64,000 nucleotides of DNA from assembly GCF_023746555.1 (NCBI RefSeq), contig NZ_CP098755.1, forward strand, positions 2,553,001 to 2,617,000, given 5' to 3'. This DNA is from Brevibacillus ruminantium. GTDB lineage: Bacteria > Bacillota > Bacilli > Brevibacillales > Brevibacillaceae. Shown here piece after piece: positions 11,227 through 19,120 of the stretch (its first letter is position 1; every line of letters begins with the position of its first letter). Position numbers and translations under genes: made by a program. The notes below the pieces were generated by a model, which saw only the letters and a program-made list of their open reading frames with translations, searched no databases and had not been told where the DNA came from.

Positions 11227-11239
11227 CCGGGCGTTTTTT
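11214..11239 (+). terminator. Terminator overlapping the end of the Spo0E-like gene
   Basis: AAAACGCCC (11214-11222) pairs with GGGCGTTTT (11229-11237) over a six-base loop that contains the TAG stop of the Spo0E-like gene, followed by more T. The left arm is coding sequence. The convergent gene on the other strand ends at 11239, so the site may serve both directions. Confidence 0.85.
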
Positions 11240-11961
11240 CATGTCTCGATCGGATAGATCAAGTGGATAGACTGTTCTCTTTTGAGCAGTGTGGTTGATG
11301 GAAAGAAATAACTGGGATGCAGGATGAGCTGTTCCGTAATGATTTCTTCCGGGAAGCGGTCATCCCACTGCAACTCTTGCCGCTCTTGATCGTAGGAAAA
11401 AGGAGGAGCAATCTTCTGAAGAAAGGAGATACATGCTTCGGGAGAATGCAGCGAAGCGAAGATCTGCTCTGCTTCCCGGACAAAGAGAGGAGCGATTTTT
11501 TCCCAGGTTTCTGCAAAAAAAAGCTGCCAATAGCTGGAGAGAAATAAGGAAAAGCGTCCCTTCACAAAGTCTGCATCCTGGATCGCATCCAGCGCCAACA
11601 TATTACCAGGTTCACGGTCTGGTTTGTTTATCAAGGTCTGCAGGCTGGCTTGAAAGGTCGCGGTGGGCATTTCGACAAAGTATGAAAATTGTTCTTCAAC
11701 TGACATGACACCACTCGTCCGGATGGGGTCAAGCATAGCAGGGATGGCATCTTCAAAGAGGGGGAGAAAATATTTCCACTCCTCCATTATCCGTTCTGTC
11801 TGGAAGTCTTGCAGCATTTGCTCTGCCCAGCCTGCTGAGGTCCCAGAAGCGGGGGCTTGGGTCAACAGATGAAGACTGGAAGCTAATTCAAACAACGGAG
11901 AAACGCTGTAAGAGATGGTATGATGAAATGGGGCAGTGCCCAATAGGCGAACGGTAATCAT
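11239..11961 (-). CDS. Hypothetical protein, possibly related to the effector part of an ArsR-type regulator
   Basis: I do not recognise this 240-residue protein with confidence. It is soluble, without signal peptide or membrane segments, rich in Phe, Trp, Leu and Glu. Its beginning (FHHTISYSVSPLFELASSLHLL) and general layout resemble the N-terminal domain found in some ArsR-family regulators (DUF5937-like), but no helix-turn-helix follows. It would therefore be a stand-alone domain if that is right. GGAGG lies nine bases before the ATG. Confidence 0.65.
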   Translation of the reverse strand: MITVRLLGTAPFHHTISYSVSPLFELASSLHLLTQAPASGTSAGWAEQMLQDFQTERIMEEWKYFLPLFEDAIPAMLDPIRTSGVMSVEEQFSYFVEMPTATFQASLQTLINKPDREPGNMLALDAIQDADFVKGRFSLFLSSYWQLFFAETWEKIAPLFVREAEQIFASLHSPEACISFLQKIAPPFSYDQERQELQWDDRFPEEIITEQLILHPSYFFPSTTLLKREQSIHLIYPIET

Positions 11962-12033
11962 GAGTGTAGACCTCCATCTAGGATACTTCTACCATCATAG
12001 TTCATCCTAATGGGACAATTCAATCTACAGAAT

Positions 12034-12064
12034 GTAAAAAACAGGAAGGGGATGTTACCCTTCC
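12034..12064 (-). terminator. Terminator of the sspP-like gene
   Basis: GGAAGGG (12044-12050) pairs with CCCTTCC (12058-12064). On the minus strand the hairpin is followed by a T run (read as CTGTTTTTT). The TAA stop of the gene lies in the seven-base loop, the same arrangement as at the Spo0E-like gene. Confidence 0.75.
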
Positions 12065-12204
12065 CGCGTTTTGATTTGGCGGCTGTGATTTTTTTGCTTT
12101 ACCTTTTTGGAGCCGGGCATCGGCTCGCCTGTCTGCTCCATGGGTTCATAGGAGTTGTTATAGGTTTCATGAGGGTTTTCGTCCAAGATATGATCCTTTT
12201 TCAT
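12055..12204 (-). CDS. sspP: Small acid-soluble spore protein P-like
   Basis: This is a 49-residue, very hydrophilic spore protein. The C-terminal half, GEPMPGSKKVKQKNHSRQ, closely matches the conserved part of SspP (CotL group), where [20 protein letters not shown] is usual. That comparison is from memory of the family. The ATG at 12204 is preceded at eight bases by AAGGAG, an excellent site, and the gene ends inside its own terminator. A longer in-frame reading exists upstream but lacks a ribosome site. Expression in the forespore is expected from the family, but no clear sigma-G promoter was identified. Confidence 0.82.
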   Translation of the reverse strand: MKKDHILDENPHETYNNSYEPMEQTGEPMPGSKKVKQKNHSRQIKTREG

Positions 12205-12331
12205 CTGATCAGCTCCTTCACATTTATCATGCCGTAATCTAGTAGTGACGAACCATAGGAATTGCTGGTATTCTATAAGGTAGTGTTTCTTCAGCCGTTT
12301 CGTACCAGGGGCCTTGAAAGGAGATGATCGT

Positions 12332-13204
12332 ATGCCTATATTGATTGCTCCAATCTTTAACACCACGACGACCCAAGCAATCAACATTGAACTTCGAAAA
12401 CCGTTTCATCTTGTTTCGGGCGTGGAAAAACCTTATAATGTTGCCTCTCGCTATCTTCGCAACCAGATGGATGAGAGCCGGCATTTGTTTGACCGCAAAG
12501 TAGACAAAACCAGTCTCTTTCTCATGGCTGATTATCCTGAAATGATGATCAATGAAGAAAAAGACTGGATTGAAGAAATTGAGAACAAGCTTAATCTGGC
12601 TTCGACCAGTGGCATTTGCTCCATTCCTTACGTCATCACCGCGCATCCGCCCGTTTTCGGGATCACCTACCTAAAACGGTCATACGATGGCCCAAAGTAC
12701 CTGTTTGGTGAGGAGGAACAAAGGATTTTCATGGCATTGATGGAGGAAGGGCGGACGCTCCCTTCACTGGCTCTGCGCCGTTACTCCCTGTCACTGGAGA
12801 AGAAGAGATTGGAAGACCAATTACTCGATTTGTGGATCTCTCTGGAGTCGCTGTTTGCACCTGACGGGAAAAAAGGAGAGATTACCTACAAGCTCCGTTT
12901 TCGCATGGCTTACTACTTTGGCGAAACGCCAGAGAAACGGGAACAGATCGCCGATTTCGTCAGACAGTCTTACAACCACCGCTCGGAAATTGTACACAGC
13001 GGCAAGGAACTGGGTAAAGCTCTTTCCAATGAGGTCATGCTGTTGAGACAAATGGCCCGTGCTGTCATTTTGAATACGGCGATGGAAAAAATATCACTAA
13101 ACGAATTGCGCAAGCGCTTGGATGAGCAGATATTGGTCGGTACAAGCTATGTGCTTCGCTATAAACCCACTTTTTTTGAGAACATCAGCTTCGACGTAGG
13201 ATAG
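12332..13204 (+). CDS. HEPN (Apea-like) domain protein
   Basis: The product has 290 residues. The C-terminal third (about residues 160-260) is helical and holds the HEPN motif R-x4-H as R217-S-E-I-V-H222, in the context SYNHRSEIVHSGKEL that is typical of Apea-like HEPN domains. The preceding LLDLWISLESLF helix also fits. HEPN domains are often RNases of toxin-antitoxin, defence or stress systems, but many are non-catalytic. The N-terminal 150 residues are unrecognised. AAAGGAGATGAT lies seven bases before ATG 12332, which decides the start. No antitoxin-like partner is adjacent, and it stands just before an ABC-F gene. Confidence 0.75.
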   Translation: MPILIAPIFNTTTTQAINIELRKPFHLVSGVEKPYNVASRYLRNQMDESRHLFDRKVDKTSLFLMADYPEMMINEEKDWIEEIENKLNLASTSGICSIPYVITAHPPVFGITYLKRSYDGPKYLFGEEEQRIFMALMEEGRTLPSLALRRYSLSLEKKRLEDQLLDLWISLESLFAPDGKKGEITYKLRFRMAYYFGETPEKREQIADFVRQSYNHRSEIVHSGKELGKALSNEVMLLRQMARAVILNTAMEKISLNELRKRLDEQILVGTSYVLRYKPTFFENISFDVG

Positions 13205-13224
13205 GCAGGAGGACCAGGATCAGT

Positions 13225-14796
13225 ATGAGTGTATTAATCGTTGAGAATTTGTCACACGGCTTCGCGGATCGCGTATTGTTCCGTGACGTATCGTTTCGTC
13301 TGCAGCCCAACGACCGGGTAGGTTTGGTGGGAGCAAATGGAACGGGAAAATCTACGATGATGGGCATTTTGACAAAGCAATTGATTCCGGATAACGGAAA
13401 AATCGAGTGGATGCCAAAAGTCCAATACGGCTATTTGGATCAGCACACAAAGCTTCAAGCGGGCAAAACCATTCGTGACGTGCTGAAGGATGCATTTCTG
13501 CCTTTGCTGCAAGAAGAAGCCGAAATGCTGGCCATCGGTGAAAAGATGGCAGAAGCTTCTCCTGAAGAGCTGGAGGAGCTTTTGGAACGGATGGGTGAAA
13601 TTCAGGACCGTCTGGAAAATAGCGGTTTTTACCTGATTGATGCCAAAGTCGATGAGATTGCCAATGCCCTTGGACTGAGCGCGATTGGTCTGGACCGCGA
13701 TGTAGCCGCTCTGTCAGGGGGGCAGCGGACCAAAGTGCTGCTCGCGAAGCTTTTGTTGGAAAAGCCGAGCGTCCTGCTCCTTGACGAGCCGACCAACTAC
13801 CTGGACGAGGAGCACATTACGTGGCTCAAGGGCTACCTGAGAGAATATCCGTACGCCTTTATGTTGATTTCCCATGACACTTCCTTTATGAATGAAGTGG
13901 TCAATGTGATCTACCATTTGGAGTTCACCAAATTGAACCGCTATACCGGAAACTATGAGTCATTTTTGGCACAGTCCGAAACGAAGCGGTCCCAGCATTT
14001 TGACGCATATGAAAGGCAGCAGGAGGAAATCTCCAAAATGGAGGATTTCATCGCTCGCAACAAAGCACGGGCTTCGACGACTGGCCGCGCCAAAAGCCGC
14101 CAAAAGCAACTGGATCGGATGGAGCGGATCGATAAGCCGGAAACGGCAGCAAAACCAACCTTTATTTTCAAGGAATCGCGGGCCAGCAGCCGCTTCGTTT
14201 TCCAGGCAGAGGATTTGGCGATTGGCTATACCCATCCGCTGTTGCCCAAGCTGACAGTGAGCTTGGAGCGGGGGGAAAAGGTGGCTGTCGTGGGGATGAA
14301 CGGTGTGGGTAAATCAACCTTGCTCAAGACCGTTCTGGGCATGATTCCGCCGCTGGGCGGCAAGCTGGAGCAAGGTGACTTTTTGCACCCGGCTTATTTT
14401 GAGCAGGAAGTCAAAGCAAAGCCGATTACAGCACTGGACGATGTATGGAATGAGTTTCCGCATCTGAACAACCATGAGGTTCGCGGGGCACTGGCCCGAT
14501 GCGGTCTGAAGAATGAGCATATCAACCGTTCCTTGACCGCGCTGTCCGGGGGAGAGCAGGCGAAGGTGCGTCTATGCAAACTGCTGCAGCGCGAAGCGAA
14601 CTGGCTCGTGTTTGACGAGCCGACCAACCACTTGGACGTCGTCGCCAAAGAAGAGCTGAAGCGGGCATTGCGTGAATTCAAGGGAACCGTCCTGCTGGTG
14701 TGCCACGAACCGGAATTCTACGAGGATTGGGTCACTCAGGTTTGGAACGTGGAAGAGTGGAGCTTGGATCAAGCGAAGACCGCGATCAAGCTCTAG
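13225..14796 (+). CDS. ABC-F family ATP-binding protein
   Basis: This is a soluble tandem-ATPase protein of 523 residues without membrane segments. ABC-F proteins bind the ribosomal E site and act in translation or antibiotic resistance. The first nucleotide-binding domain has Walker A GANGTGKST, signature LSGGQ and Walker B LLLDEPTNYLDE. The second has GMNGVGKST, LSGGEQ and LVFDEPTNHLD. A charged linker (about residues 250-300, ERQQEEISKMEDFIARNKAR) forms the P-site tRNA-interaction motif region. It is closer to the housekeeping YkpA/YfmR-type subfamilies than to known resistance forms, but I cannot assign the subfamily. AGGAGG precedes the start. Confidence 0.92.
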   Translation: MSVLIVENLSHGFADRVLFRDVSFRLQPNDRVGLVGANGTGKSTMMGILTKQLIPDNGKIEWMPKVQYGYLDQHTKLQAGKTIRDVLKDAFLPLLQEEAEMLAIGEKMAEASPEELEELLERMGEIQDRLENSGFYLIDAKVDEIANALGLSAIGLDRDVAALSGGQRTKVLLAKLLLEKPSVLLLDEPTNYLDEEHITWLKGYLREYPYAFMLISHDTSFMNEVVNVIYHLEFTKLNRYTGNYESFLAQSETKRSQHFDAYERQQEEISKMEDFIARNKARASTTGRAKSRQKQLDRMERIDKPETAAKPTFIFKESRASSRFVFQAEDLAIGYTHPLLPKLTVSLERGEKVAVVGMNGVGKSTLLKTVLGMIPPLGGKLEQGDFLHPAYFEQEVKAKPITALDDVWNEFPHLNNHEVRGALARCGLKNEHINRSLTALSGGEQAKVRLCKLLQREANWLVFDEPTNHLDVVAKEELKRALREFKGTVLLVCHEPEFYEDWVTQVWNVEEWSLDQAKTAIKL

Positions 14797-14808
14797 AGCA
14801 ATAAAAAG

Positions 14809-14836
14809 AGGCAGCCGAGAGTTGGCTGCCTTTTTG
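14809..14836 (+). terminator. Terminator after the ABC-F gene
   Basis: AGGCAGCC (14809-14816) pairs with GGCTGCCT (14824-14831) across a seven-base loop, followed by TTTTG and preceded by a run of A. Confidence 0.85.
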
Positions 14837-14911
14837 TTGTATAAGAAAACCCCCAGTTAGACTGGGGGTTCGGGAAAGCTTATAGCTATGAGTAGTCATC
14901 CTTTGAACTCG

Positions 14912-14955
14912 GTGATAAGATGAGAGCCGGTCTGCCAACCGCTTACACTTATCAC
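14912..14955 (+). promoter_or_regulatory. Leader hairpin ahead of the tnpA ribosome site
   Basis: GTGATAAG (14912-14919) pairs with CTTATCAC (14948-14955) immediately before AGGAGG. The loop contains GTCTGCCAACCGC (14930-14942), which is complementary to 15474-15486 downstream of tnpA. Known IS200 elements repress TnpA synthesis through a 5' leader stem-loop, so a similar role is likely here. Confidence 0.6.
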
Positions 14956-15486
14956 AGGAGGACAAAGGATGGACAAGAGCAGTCTAGCACATACCAAATG
15001 GAACTGTAAATATCATATCGTATTTGCTCCGAAATACCGAAGACAAGTGATATATGGGAAATTGAGGAGAGAGATAGGGAAAATTTTACGGGAGTTATGC
15101 GAACGAAAAGGAGTGGAGATCATTGAAGCGGAAGCTTGCGTGGATCATATTCACATGTTAGTGAGTATTCCGCCTAAGTTAAGCGTGTCCGAGTTCATGG
15201 GTTACTTAAAAGGAAAAAGTTCATTGATGATCTTTGATAAGTTTGCAAATATGAAATACCGATATGGAAATCGTCAATTTTGGTGCAGAGGGTACTACGT
15301 AGATACAGTAGGAAGAAACAAAAAGGTAATTGAGGAATATATTCGGAACCAATTAGTGGAGGACAAGAACTATGAACAATTAACGATGAAAGAGCTGATC
15401 GACCCGTTTACGGGTGAGTCGGTGAAAAAGGGCAGGTAAGGAGCCCCTTTTCAGGGGCTGCCCGAGGCAACACGCGGTTGGCAGAC
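14930..15486. repeat. 13-bp inverted repeat enclosing tnpA
   Basis: GTCTGCCAACCGC at 14930-14942 and GCGGTTGGCAGAC at 15474-15486 are perfect complements 531 bases apart. They bracket the transposase gene inside the element. Confidence 0.8.
14969..15439 (+). CDS. tnpA: IS200/IS605-family Y1 transposase TnpA
   Basis: This is a single-strand HUH transposase of 156 residues, full length for the family. The HUH motif is DHIHMLVSIPP, and the catalytic tyrosine lies in the YYVDTVGRNKKVIEEYI helix. KYHIVFAPKYRR at the N-terminus and the FWCRGYY block are also diagnostic. The gene is intact, so the element may be mobile. It has its own AGGAGG site, probably masked in part by the leader hairpin. It carries no accessory RNA-guided nuclease gene. 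Confidence 0.95.
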   Translation: MDKSSLAHTKWNCKYHIVFAPKYRRQVIYGKLRREIGKILRELCERKGVEIIEAEACVDHIHMLVSIPPKLSVSEFMGYLKGKSSLMIFDKFANMKYRYGNRQFWCRGYYVDTVGRNKKVIEEYIRNQLVEDKNYEQLTMKELIDPFTGESVKKGR

Positions 15487-15599
15487 TTTCAGGGCGCCTT
15501 TGAGGCGCTTGCTTGTAACATGCCCTTATAGGGCTAATGGAAGCCACCGGCTAAGCCGGTGGTTATGACTATATCGCAACTTTCTTGCAAGCGTTTGAC

Positions 15600-16106
15600 T
15601 TAAAGCTTGGCATTTCGCAAACGTATCATGGAAAAGCACATGGTGGAGTCCAGGAGTGCGTCACGCAGGGGCTTCAGGGAGGGTGTCAGCCTCAACTCTA
15701 CATTCGCTTTAACCAGTGCCGTTATGAGATCCCCCATAGGCTCCACGGATAAGGGAGTGACGGTATTGTAGGATACGTAGTAACCCGAGTTTTCATCTAC
15801 AGGGACAAAGGGAGCAGGGGCAAAAGAATACGCGTATAATTTTGCCGCTTGTATTCTCTCGTACCAGGCTGCTTCCACGGTAATAATGAGGGAAGCCTTT
15901 GAGATGCCCGCAAATTTTGTCTGATCCTCCTCAGTAGTAGAAGGGCCGGCATAAAAGCCGATACGTGGGCAGTCCCGCGGGAAAAAATACAAGGGGGATT
16001 TCTCACCGCTGATCGCCCAAACCATATTACCGCGACTTGGATCACTGGGATGGAGCCGAGGATGAAAGACAGATATTGATTTATCTTCACTAAAGTGGAA
16101 GTACAT
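15600..16106 (-). CDS. DUF6886-like hypothetical protein
   Basis: The function is unknown. I start it at ATG 16106, where GGGGGG lies five bases upstream, giving 168 residues that begin MYFHFSEDKSISVFHPRLHP; a longer in-frame start at 16190 would run into the upstream gene. The blocks YFHFSED, VWAISGEKSPLYFFPRDCPRI and the following GFYAG match what I remember of the DUF6886 family, which has an ADP-ribosyltransferase-like look at its N-terminus. That structural remark is speculative. The start lies just past the stop of the upstream phosphodiester glycosidase gene, which overlaps it by a few bases. The two genes read the same way. Confidence 0.72.
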   Translation of the reverse strand: MYFHFSEDKSISVFHPRLHPSDPSRGNMVWAISGEKSPLYFFPRDCPRIGFYAGPSTTEEDQTKFAGISKASLIITVEAAWYERIQAAKLYAYSFAPAPFVPVDENSGYYVSYNTVTPLSVEPMGDLITALVKANVELRLTPSLKPLRDALLDSTMCFSMIRLRNAKL

Positions 16107-16116
16107 GACTTCCCCC

Positions 16117-17169
16117 CTATAAAACCGCCCAAGCATTGGGCAGATAACGACCGCGGTAATACGGGCAGGATGTCTTTGTAATGGCTTCATTATTATACAG
16201 CATCATGGAGCTGGAGCCGCCGTCCATCGCCATTGCGGTTACGACTCCGCGTTCTTCCAAAATATCTGCCACATCGTTCATGCTGGCACCAATCGAGTGC
16301 CCCGGCTGACGGCCATCGATGACCAAAAAGACGATGGTGCCGTCTGCTTTCTGTCCGATAGCAGTTCGCGGCTGGATGCCCCAGCTTTTTGCCGGTTTGT
16401 CAGCAAACAGGTTTTTTCCGCCGACGATCAGTTGCGGACGGAAGCTCATGGCGTCTTTCACTCCCATATCGACAAGCTGCTGAGCCGTGTAATTACCCGT
16501 GATCAGCTTCCCGTCAAAGGTGATGCCGAGCGCCGTTTCGCTCCCCTTTGCATTGTAGCCCTGCAGGATTTTCCCGTCCTTGATCACAAGGCCGTTTGCA
16601 ACCGCCCCTTTGCCGTATCCGTCCGGATCGTAGAAGCCGCTTGCATTGACAATCCCCAATGCTCCGGATTTATTGACAAATTCATCGAGCAGGTCACCCC
16701 GCTCCTTGCGGTTGGTGACAAGCAGTTGGACGCGTTTCGGGTCACTGATATACATGATTTTGCCTTTAAAATAGTAGTTGCTTCGTTTTTCATCAATTTC
16801 TTCAATTTCAATCAATTCTCGCTTCACTTCAGGTTCTTCCGCTACTTCGGGTTCTTCGGTTTTTTGCTCCGTTTCACTGACAGAGTTAATGACGACCGGA
16901 TTGCGAATCTGTTGTTTTAGCTCTTCAAGCTTTTCATCCGACAGAAACATGTACGGAGCCCAGTAGTCATGCTGCGTGGTCAGCAGCGTGCCAGCACCCC
17001 ACTCCCGCAGTTCTTCACCCTTTTCCGTAAAGAAGAGAAACGTAAACCCGAGCAGGAGACATGTGACGAAGGTCATCATACTCGTGAGCAGAATGCGCCT
17101 CAACACTCTTCCACGACGAGTGCGGCGTTGTTTTTTCTTTCTGGTATGAGTGCGTGATAATGTTTGCAT
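16117..17169 (-). CDS. Phosphodiester glycosidase (NAGPA) family membrane-anchored protein
   Basis: The 350-residue product has a very basic N-terminus (THTRKKKQRRTRRGR), one membrane helix at about residues 28-50, a Glu-rich linker (about 95-130) and an extracellular NAGPA domain (about 150-350). Typical blocks are GIVNASGFYDPDG, QPRTAIGQ, VFLVIDGRQPGHS and MAMDGGSSSMM. The family removes N-acetylglucosamine 1-phosphodiester caps or acts on exopolysaccharide and wall polymers. I chose ATG 17169 with AGGGG upstream over ATG 17241, which has no site. It may be co-transcribed with the DUF6886-like gene. Confidence 0.88.
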   Translation of the reverse strand: MQTLSRTHTRKKKQRRTRRGRVLRRILLTSMMTFVTCLLLGFTFLFFTEKGEELREWGAGTLLTTQHDYWAPYMFLSDEKLEELKQQIRNPVVINSVSETEQKTEEPEVAEEPEVKRELIEIEEIDEKRSNYYFKGKIMYISDPKRVQLLVTNRKERGDLLDEFVNKSGALGIVNASGFYDPDGYGKGAVANGLVIKDGKILQGYNAKGSETALGITFDGKLITGNYTAQQLVDMGVKDAMSFRPQLIVGGKNLFADKPAKSWGIQPRTAIGQKADGTIVFLVIDGRQPGHSIGASMNDVADILEERGVVTAMAMDGGSSSMMLYNNEAITKTSCPYYRGRYLPNAWAVL

Positions 17170-17288
17170 AATGACCCCTATCTTTCGAAAAAAGTTCTCT
17201 CTCTTACATTGACGATTGGCGCAAGAAAAAGTTTCGTGCATGAGGGACTAAAGATAACGGACAAAATAAACAGCAGGAGGTGATGGGG

Positions 17289-17432
17289 ATGCGCGGATTT
17301 GATAAGGAGTTTCAAAAAGAAGTGGAGGCGTATCAAAAGAACCCTCCGGGAACACATAACCAGCGAACCGAAAAAGATCGACATGACAAGATGGAGAAAC
17401 GGGAAACTCGTTTGGATTCTAATAATCGCTGA
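17289..17432 (+). CDS. Small hypothetical protein (47 aa)
   Basis: This unrecognised, highly charged 47-residue protein begins MRGFDKEFQKEVEAY and ends ETRLDSNNR, with no Cys and no membrane segment. The gene has an AGGAGG eight bases before the ATG and its own intrinsic terminator eight bases after the stop, which strongly supports it as a real gene. An in-frame ATG at 17283 is too close to the ribosome site. The composition is like that of small spore or stress proteins, but I can see no family signature. Confidence 0.72.
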   Translation: MRGFDKEFQKEVEAYQKNPPGTHNQRTEKDRHDKMEKRETRLDSNNR

Positions 17433-17439
17433 ACGCGCT

Positions 17440-17472
17440 GCGAAATCCTTGAAGGGTTTCGCTCTTTTTTTA
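17440..17472 (+). terminator. Terminator of the 47-aa gene
   Basis: GCGAAATCC (17440-17448) pairs with GGGTTTCGC (17454-17462, one G-U pair) across a five-base loop, followed by TCTTTTTTTT. Confidence 0.88.
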
Positions 17473-17578
17473 AAATGGGGAACCGCTGGTTGTGGAGTGG
17501 CAGCTTCCCGTTGTTTCACGTTTGTGGAAAGTATGGTAAGCTTACCCCAGCAACATTATCCATGCCAGGAGGGTTTTT

Positions 17579-18778
17579 GTGAGCACCACGTTTACTGATT
17601 ATTCACTGAGCGCACCCCTGTTGGAAGCATTGCGCGAACTAAAAATAGAACGGCCCACTCCCGTTCAGGAAGAGGCAATCCCGCTGATTCAGAGCGGCCG
17701 TAATGCATTTGTCGAATCACCGACGGGGACTGGGAAGACACTCGCTTACCTGCTTCCCTTACTCAATCATCTTGATAGGGAGTCCAAAGAGATCCAGTTG
17801 CTTGTACTTGCTCCTACTCATGAGCTTGTGATGCAAATCACAAAAGTGGCAGACTTATTGTTAGTGAAAAGCAATCAGACAGCACAGGCAATCATCGGAG
17901 GGGTGGATGTCAAACGACAATTGGAAAGGCTGAAATCACGTCCCACTGTCGTTGTGGCTACGCCAGGGCGTTTGCTTGAATTGTTGGAGAGCCGGAAGCT
18001 AAAGGTCCATCAGGTCAAGGCGATTGTCGTCGATGAAGCAGATCGACTGCTTGATGCAGGCTTTCTCCGACCGGTTCAGGAAGTAGTCAAGAGATTGATG
18101 CGTGATACGCAGCGGGTCTTTTTCTCCGCCACCATGTCAGAAGAAGTCATCCAGCTAGCCTCCAGCATGGCGAGCGAAGCGGCGGTGATCAGAGCGGTTG
18201 CTCCAGGGAATGGGATGGGAGTTGCCCATATGTACCTGGTGAGCGAACCTCGTAAAAAGGTAGATACGCTGCGCCGCTTGCTTCGATTGGTAAACGTAAA
18301 AAAATCAATGGTGTTTGTCAATCAGATTGACAAAGTGGAGGAGATTGTTTCCAAGCTGGAATATCACCATCTGCCATGCCGGCTCTTGCACCGGGATACC
18401 AGCAAAGAAGAACGGGCACGGTCATTGCAGTTGTTCCGGGAAGGCAGGATCTCTGTATTGATTACAACGGACGTAGCAGCACGCGGCATCGATGTGGCGG
18501 ATGTCGAATGTGTCGTTCATTTTGATCCGGCATCCGATGCAGATTCGTATGTGCATCGCAGTGGACGTACGGGACGAATGGGAAAAGCGGGCTTGGTCTT
18601 TTCCATCGTCGCTGCGCAGGAGTTGTTTATCTTGCGCAAGTTTTCCAAGCAGACCGGCATTTCGTTGGCTGAAAAGATCATGACTCACGGACAATTGCTT
18701 GATCCGCAGGAACGGAAGGATAAATCAGCCCCGGCAAAACGTCCGGTACATAAGAAACGGAGATTTGAAACAAAGTAG
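17579..18778 (+). CDS. DEAD-box ATP-dependent RNA helicase
   Basis: This is a 399-residue two-RecA-domain helicase. The Q motif is FTDYSLSAPLLEALRELKIERPTPVQEEA (first part), motif I SPTGTGKT, Ia APTHELVMQ, II DEAD in VVDEADRLLD, III SAT and VI HRSGRTGRMG. It has only a short basic tail (PVHKKRRFETK), unlike CshA or DbpA types with long C-terminal RNA-binding domains. It is similar in size to B. subtilis YfmL, which acts in 50S ribosome biogenesis, but that equivalence is inference. The start is GTG with AGGAGGG upstream. Confidence 0.92.
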   Translation: MSTTFTDYSLSAPLLEALRELKIERPTPVQEEAIPLIQSGRNAFVESPTGTGKTLAYLLPLLNHLDRESKEIQLLVLAPTHELVMQITKVADLLLVKSNQTAQAIIGGVDVKRQLERLKSRPTVVVATPGRLLELLESRKLKVHQVKAIVVDEADRLLDAGFLRPVQEVVKRLMRDTQRVFFSATMSEEVIQLASSMASEAAVIRAVAPGNGMGVAHMYLVSEPRKKVDTLRRLLRLVNVKKSMVFVNQIDKVEEIVSKLEYHHLPCRLLHRDTSKEERARSLQLFREGRISVLITTDVAARGIDVADVECVVHFDPASDADSYVHRSGRTGRMGKAGLVFSIVAAQELFILRKFSKQTGISLAEKIMTHGQLLDPQERKDKSAPAKRPVHKKRRFETK

Positions 18779-18815
18779 TGGTAGGCACACCAATCTAATT
18801 CCACAGGAGGTTCCC

Positions 18816-18971
18816 ATGCGTAACGATCGTTTGGATGATGAGTCATTATTGGTCAACGGCCCTGTTGGAGGAGAGGTGCTTTCCAAGCAAGAGCGCCAGG
18901 TATTGCGGCGTTCGGCAGGAGAACTGAAACAAGCGATGGAGCGTGCAAAAAAGGAACCCATTCGCGAGTAA
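18816..18971 (+). CDS. Small hypothetical protein (51 aa)
   Basis: This unrecognised 51-residue protein starts MRNDRLDDESLLVNGPVGGE and continues into a basic amphipathic helix (LSKQERQVLRRSAGELKQAM). I place the start at ATG 18816, six bases after AGGAGG; a longer in-frame reading begins inside the helicase gene without a site. The gene lies 37 bases after the helicase stop and before a strong terminator, so it is probably the last gene of a helicase transcript. Confidence 0.72.
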   Translation: MRNDRLDDESLLVNGPVGGEVLSKQERQVLRRSAGELKQAMERAKKEPIRE

Positions 18972-18973
18972 AG

Positions 18974-19016
18974 AAAAAGAAGCAGCCTCTTGGCATCCGA
19001 GGGGCTGCTTCTTTTT
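18974..19016 (+). terminator. Strong terminator after the helicase transcript
   Basis: AAAAAGAAGCAGCC (18974-18987) pairs with GGCTGCTTCTTTTT (19003-19016), and the stem extends inward through TCT/AGG to about 17 bp. The loop is nine bases. Confidence 0.9.
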
Positions 19017-19120
19017 CATCAAAGACTGTTTTTCCATCATTCTTTCGTGAAAAGCCTGACCGTTTCCTCTGGCATTTGCTATAATCAGTTCTGTTACTTG
19101 TCAGACAGGAGCGGAAAACT

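Larger units (their letters stand above)
14848..15564 (+). mobile_element. IS200-type (IS200/IS605 family) insertion element
   Basis: The element holds a single tnpA and no tnpB. Its left boundary carries the hairpin AACCCCCAG/CTGGGGGTT (14848-14870) and its right boundary the hairpin AGCCACCGGC/GCCGGTGGTT (15542-15564, with a three-base loop). Sub-terminal hairpins recognised by TnpA are the family rule, and these elements make no target duplication, so the exact cleavage points cannot be set to the base. Several further hairpins lie between tnpA and the right end. It sits harmlessly between the ABC-F terminator and a convergent gene. Confidence 0.85.
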
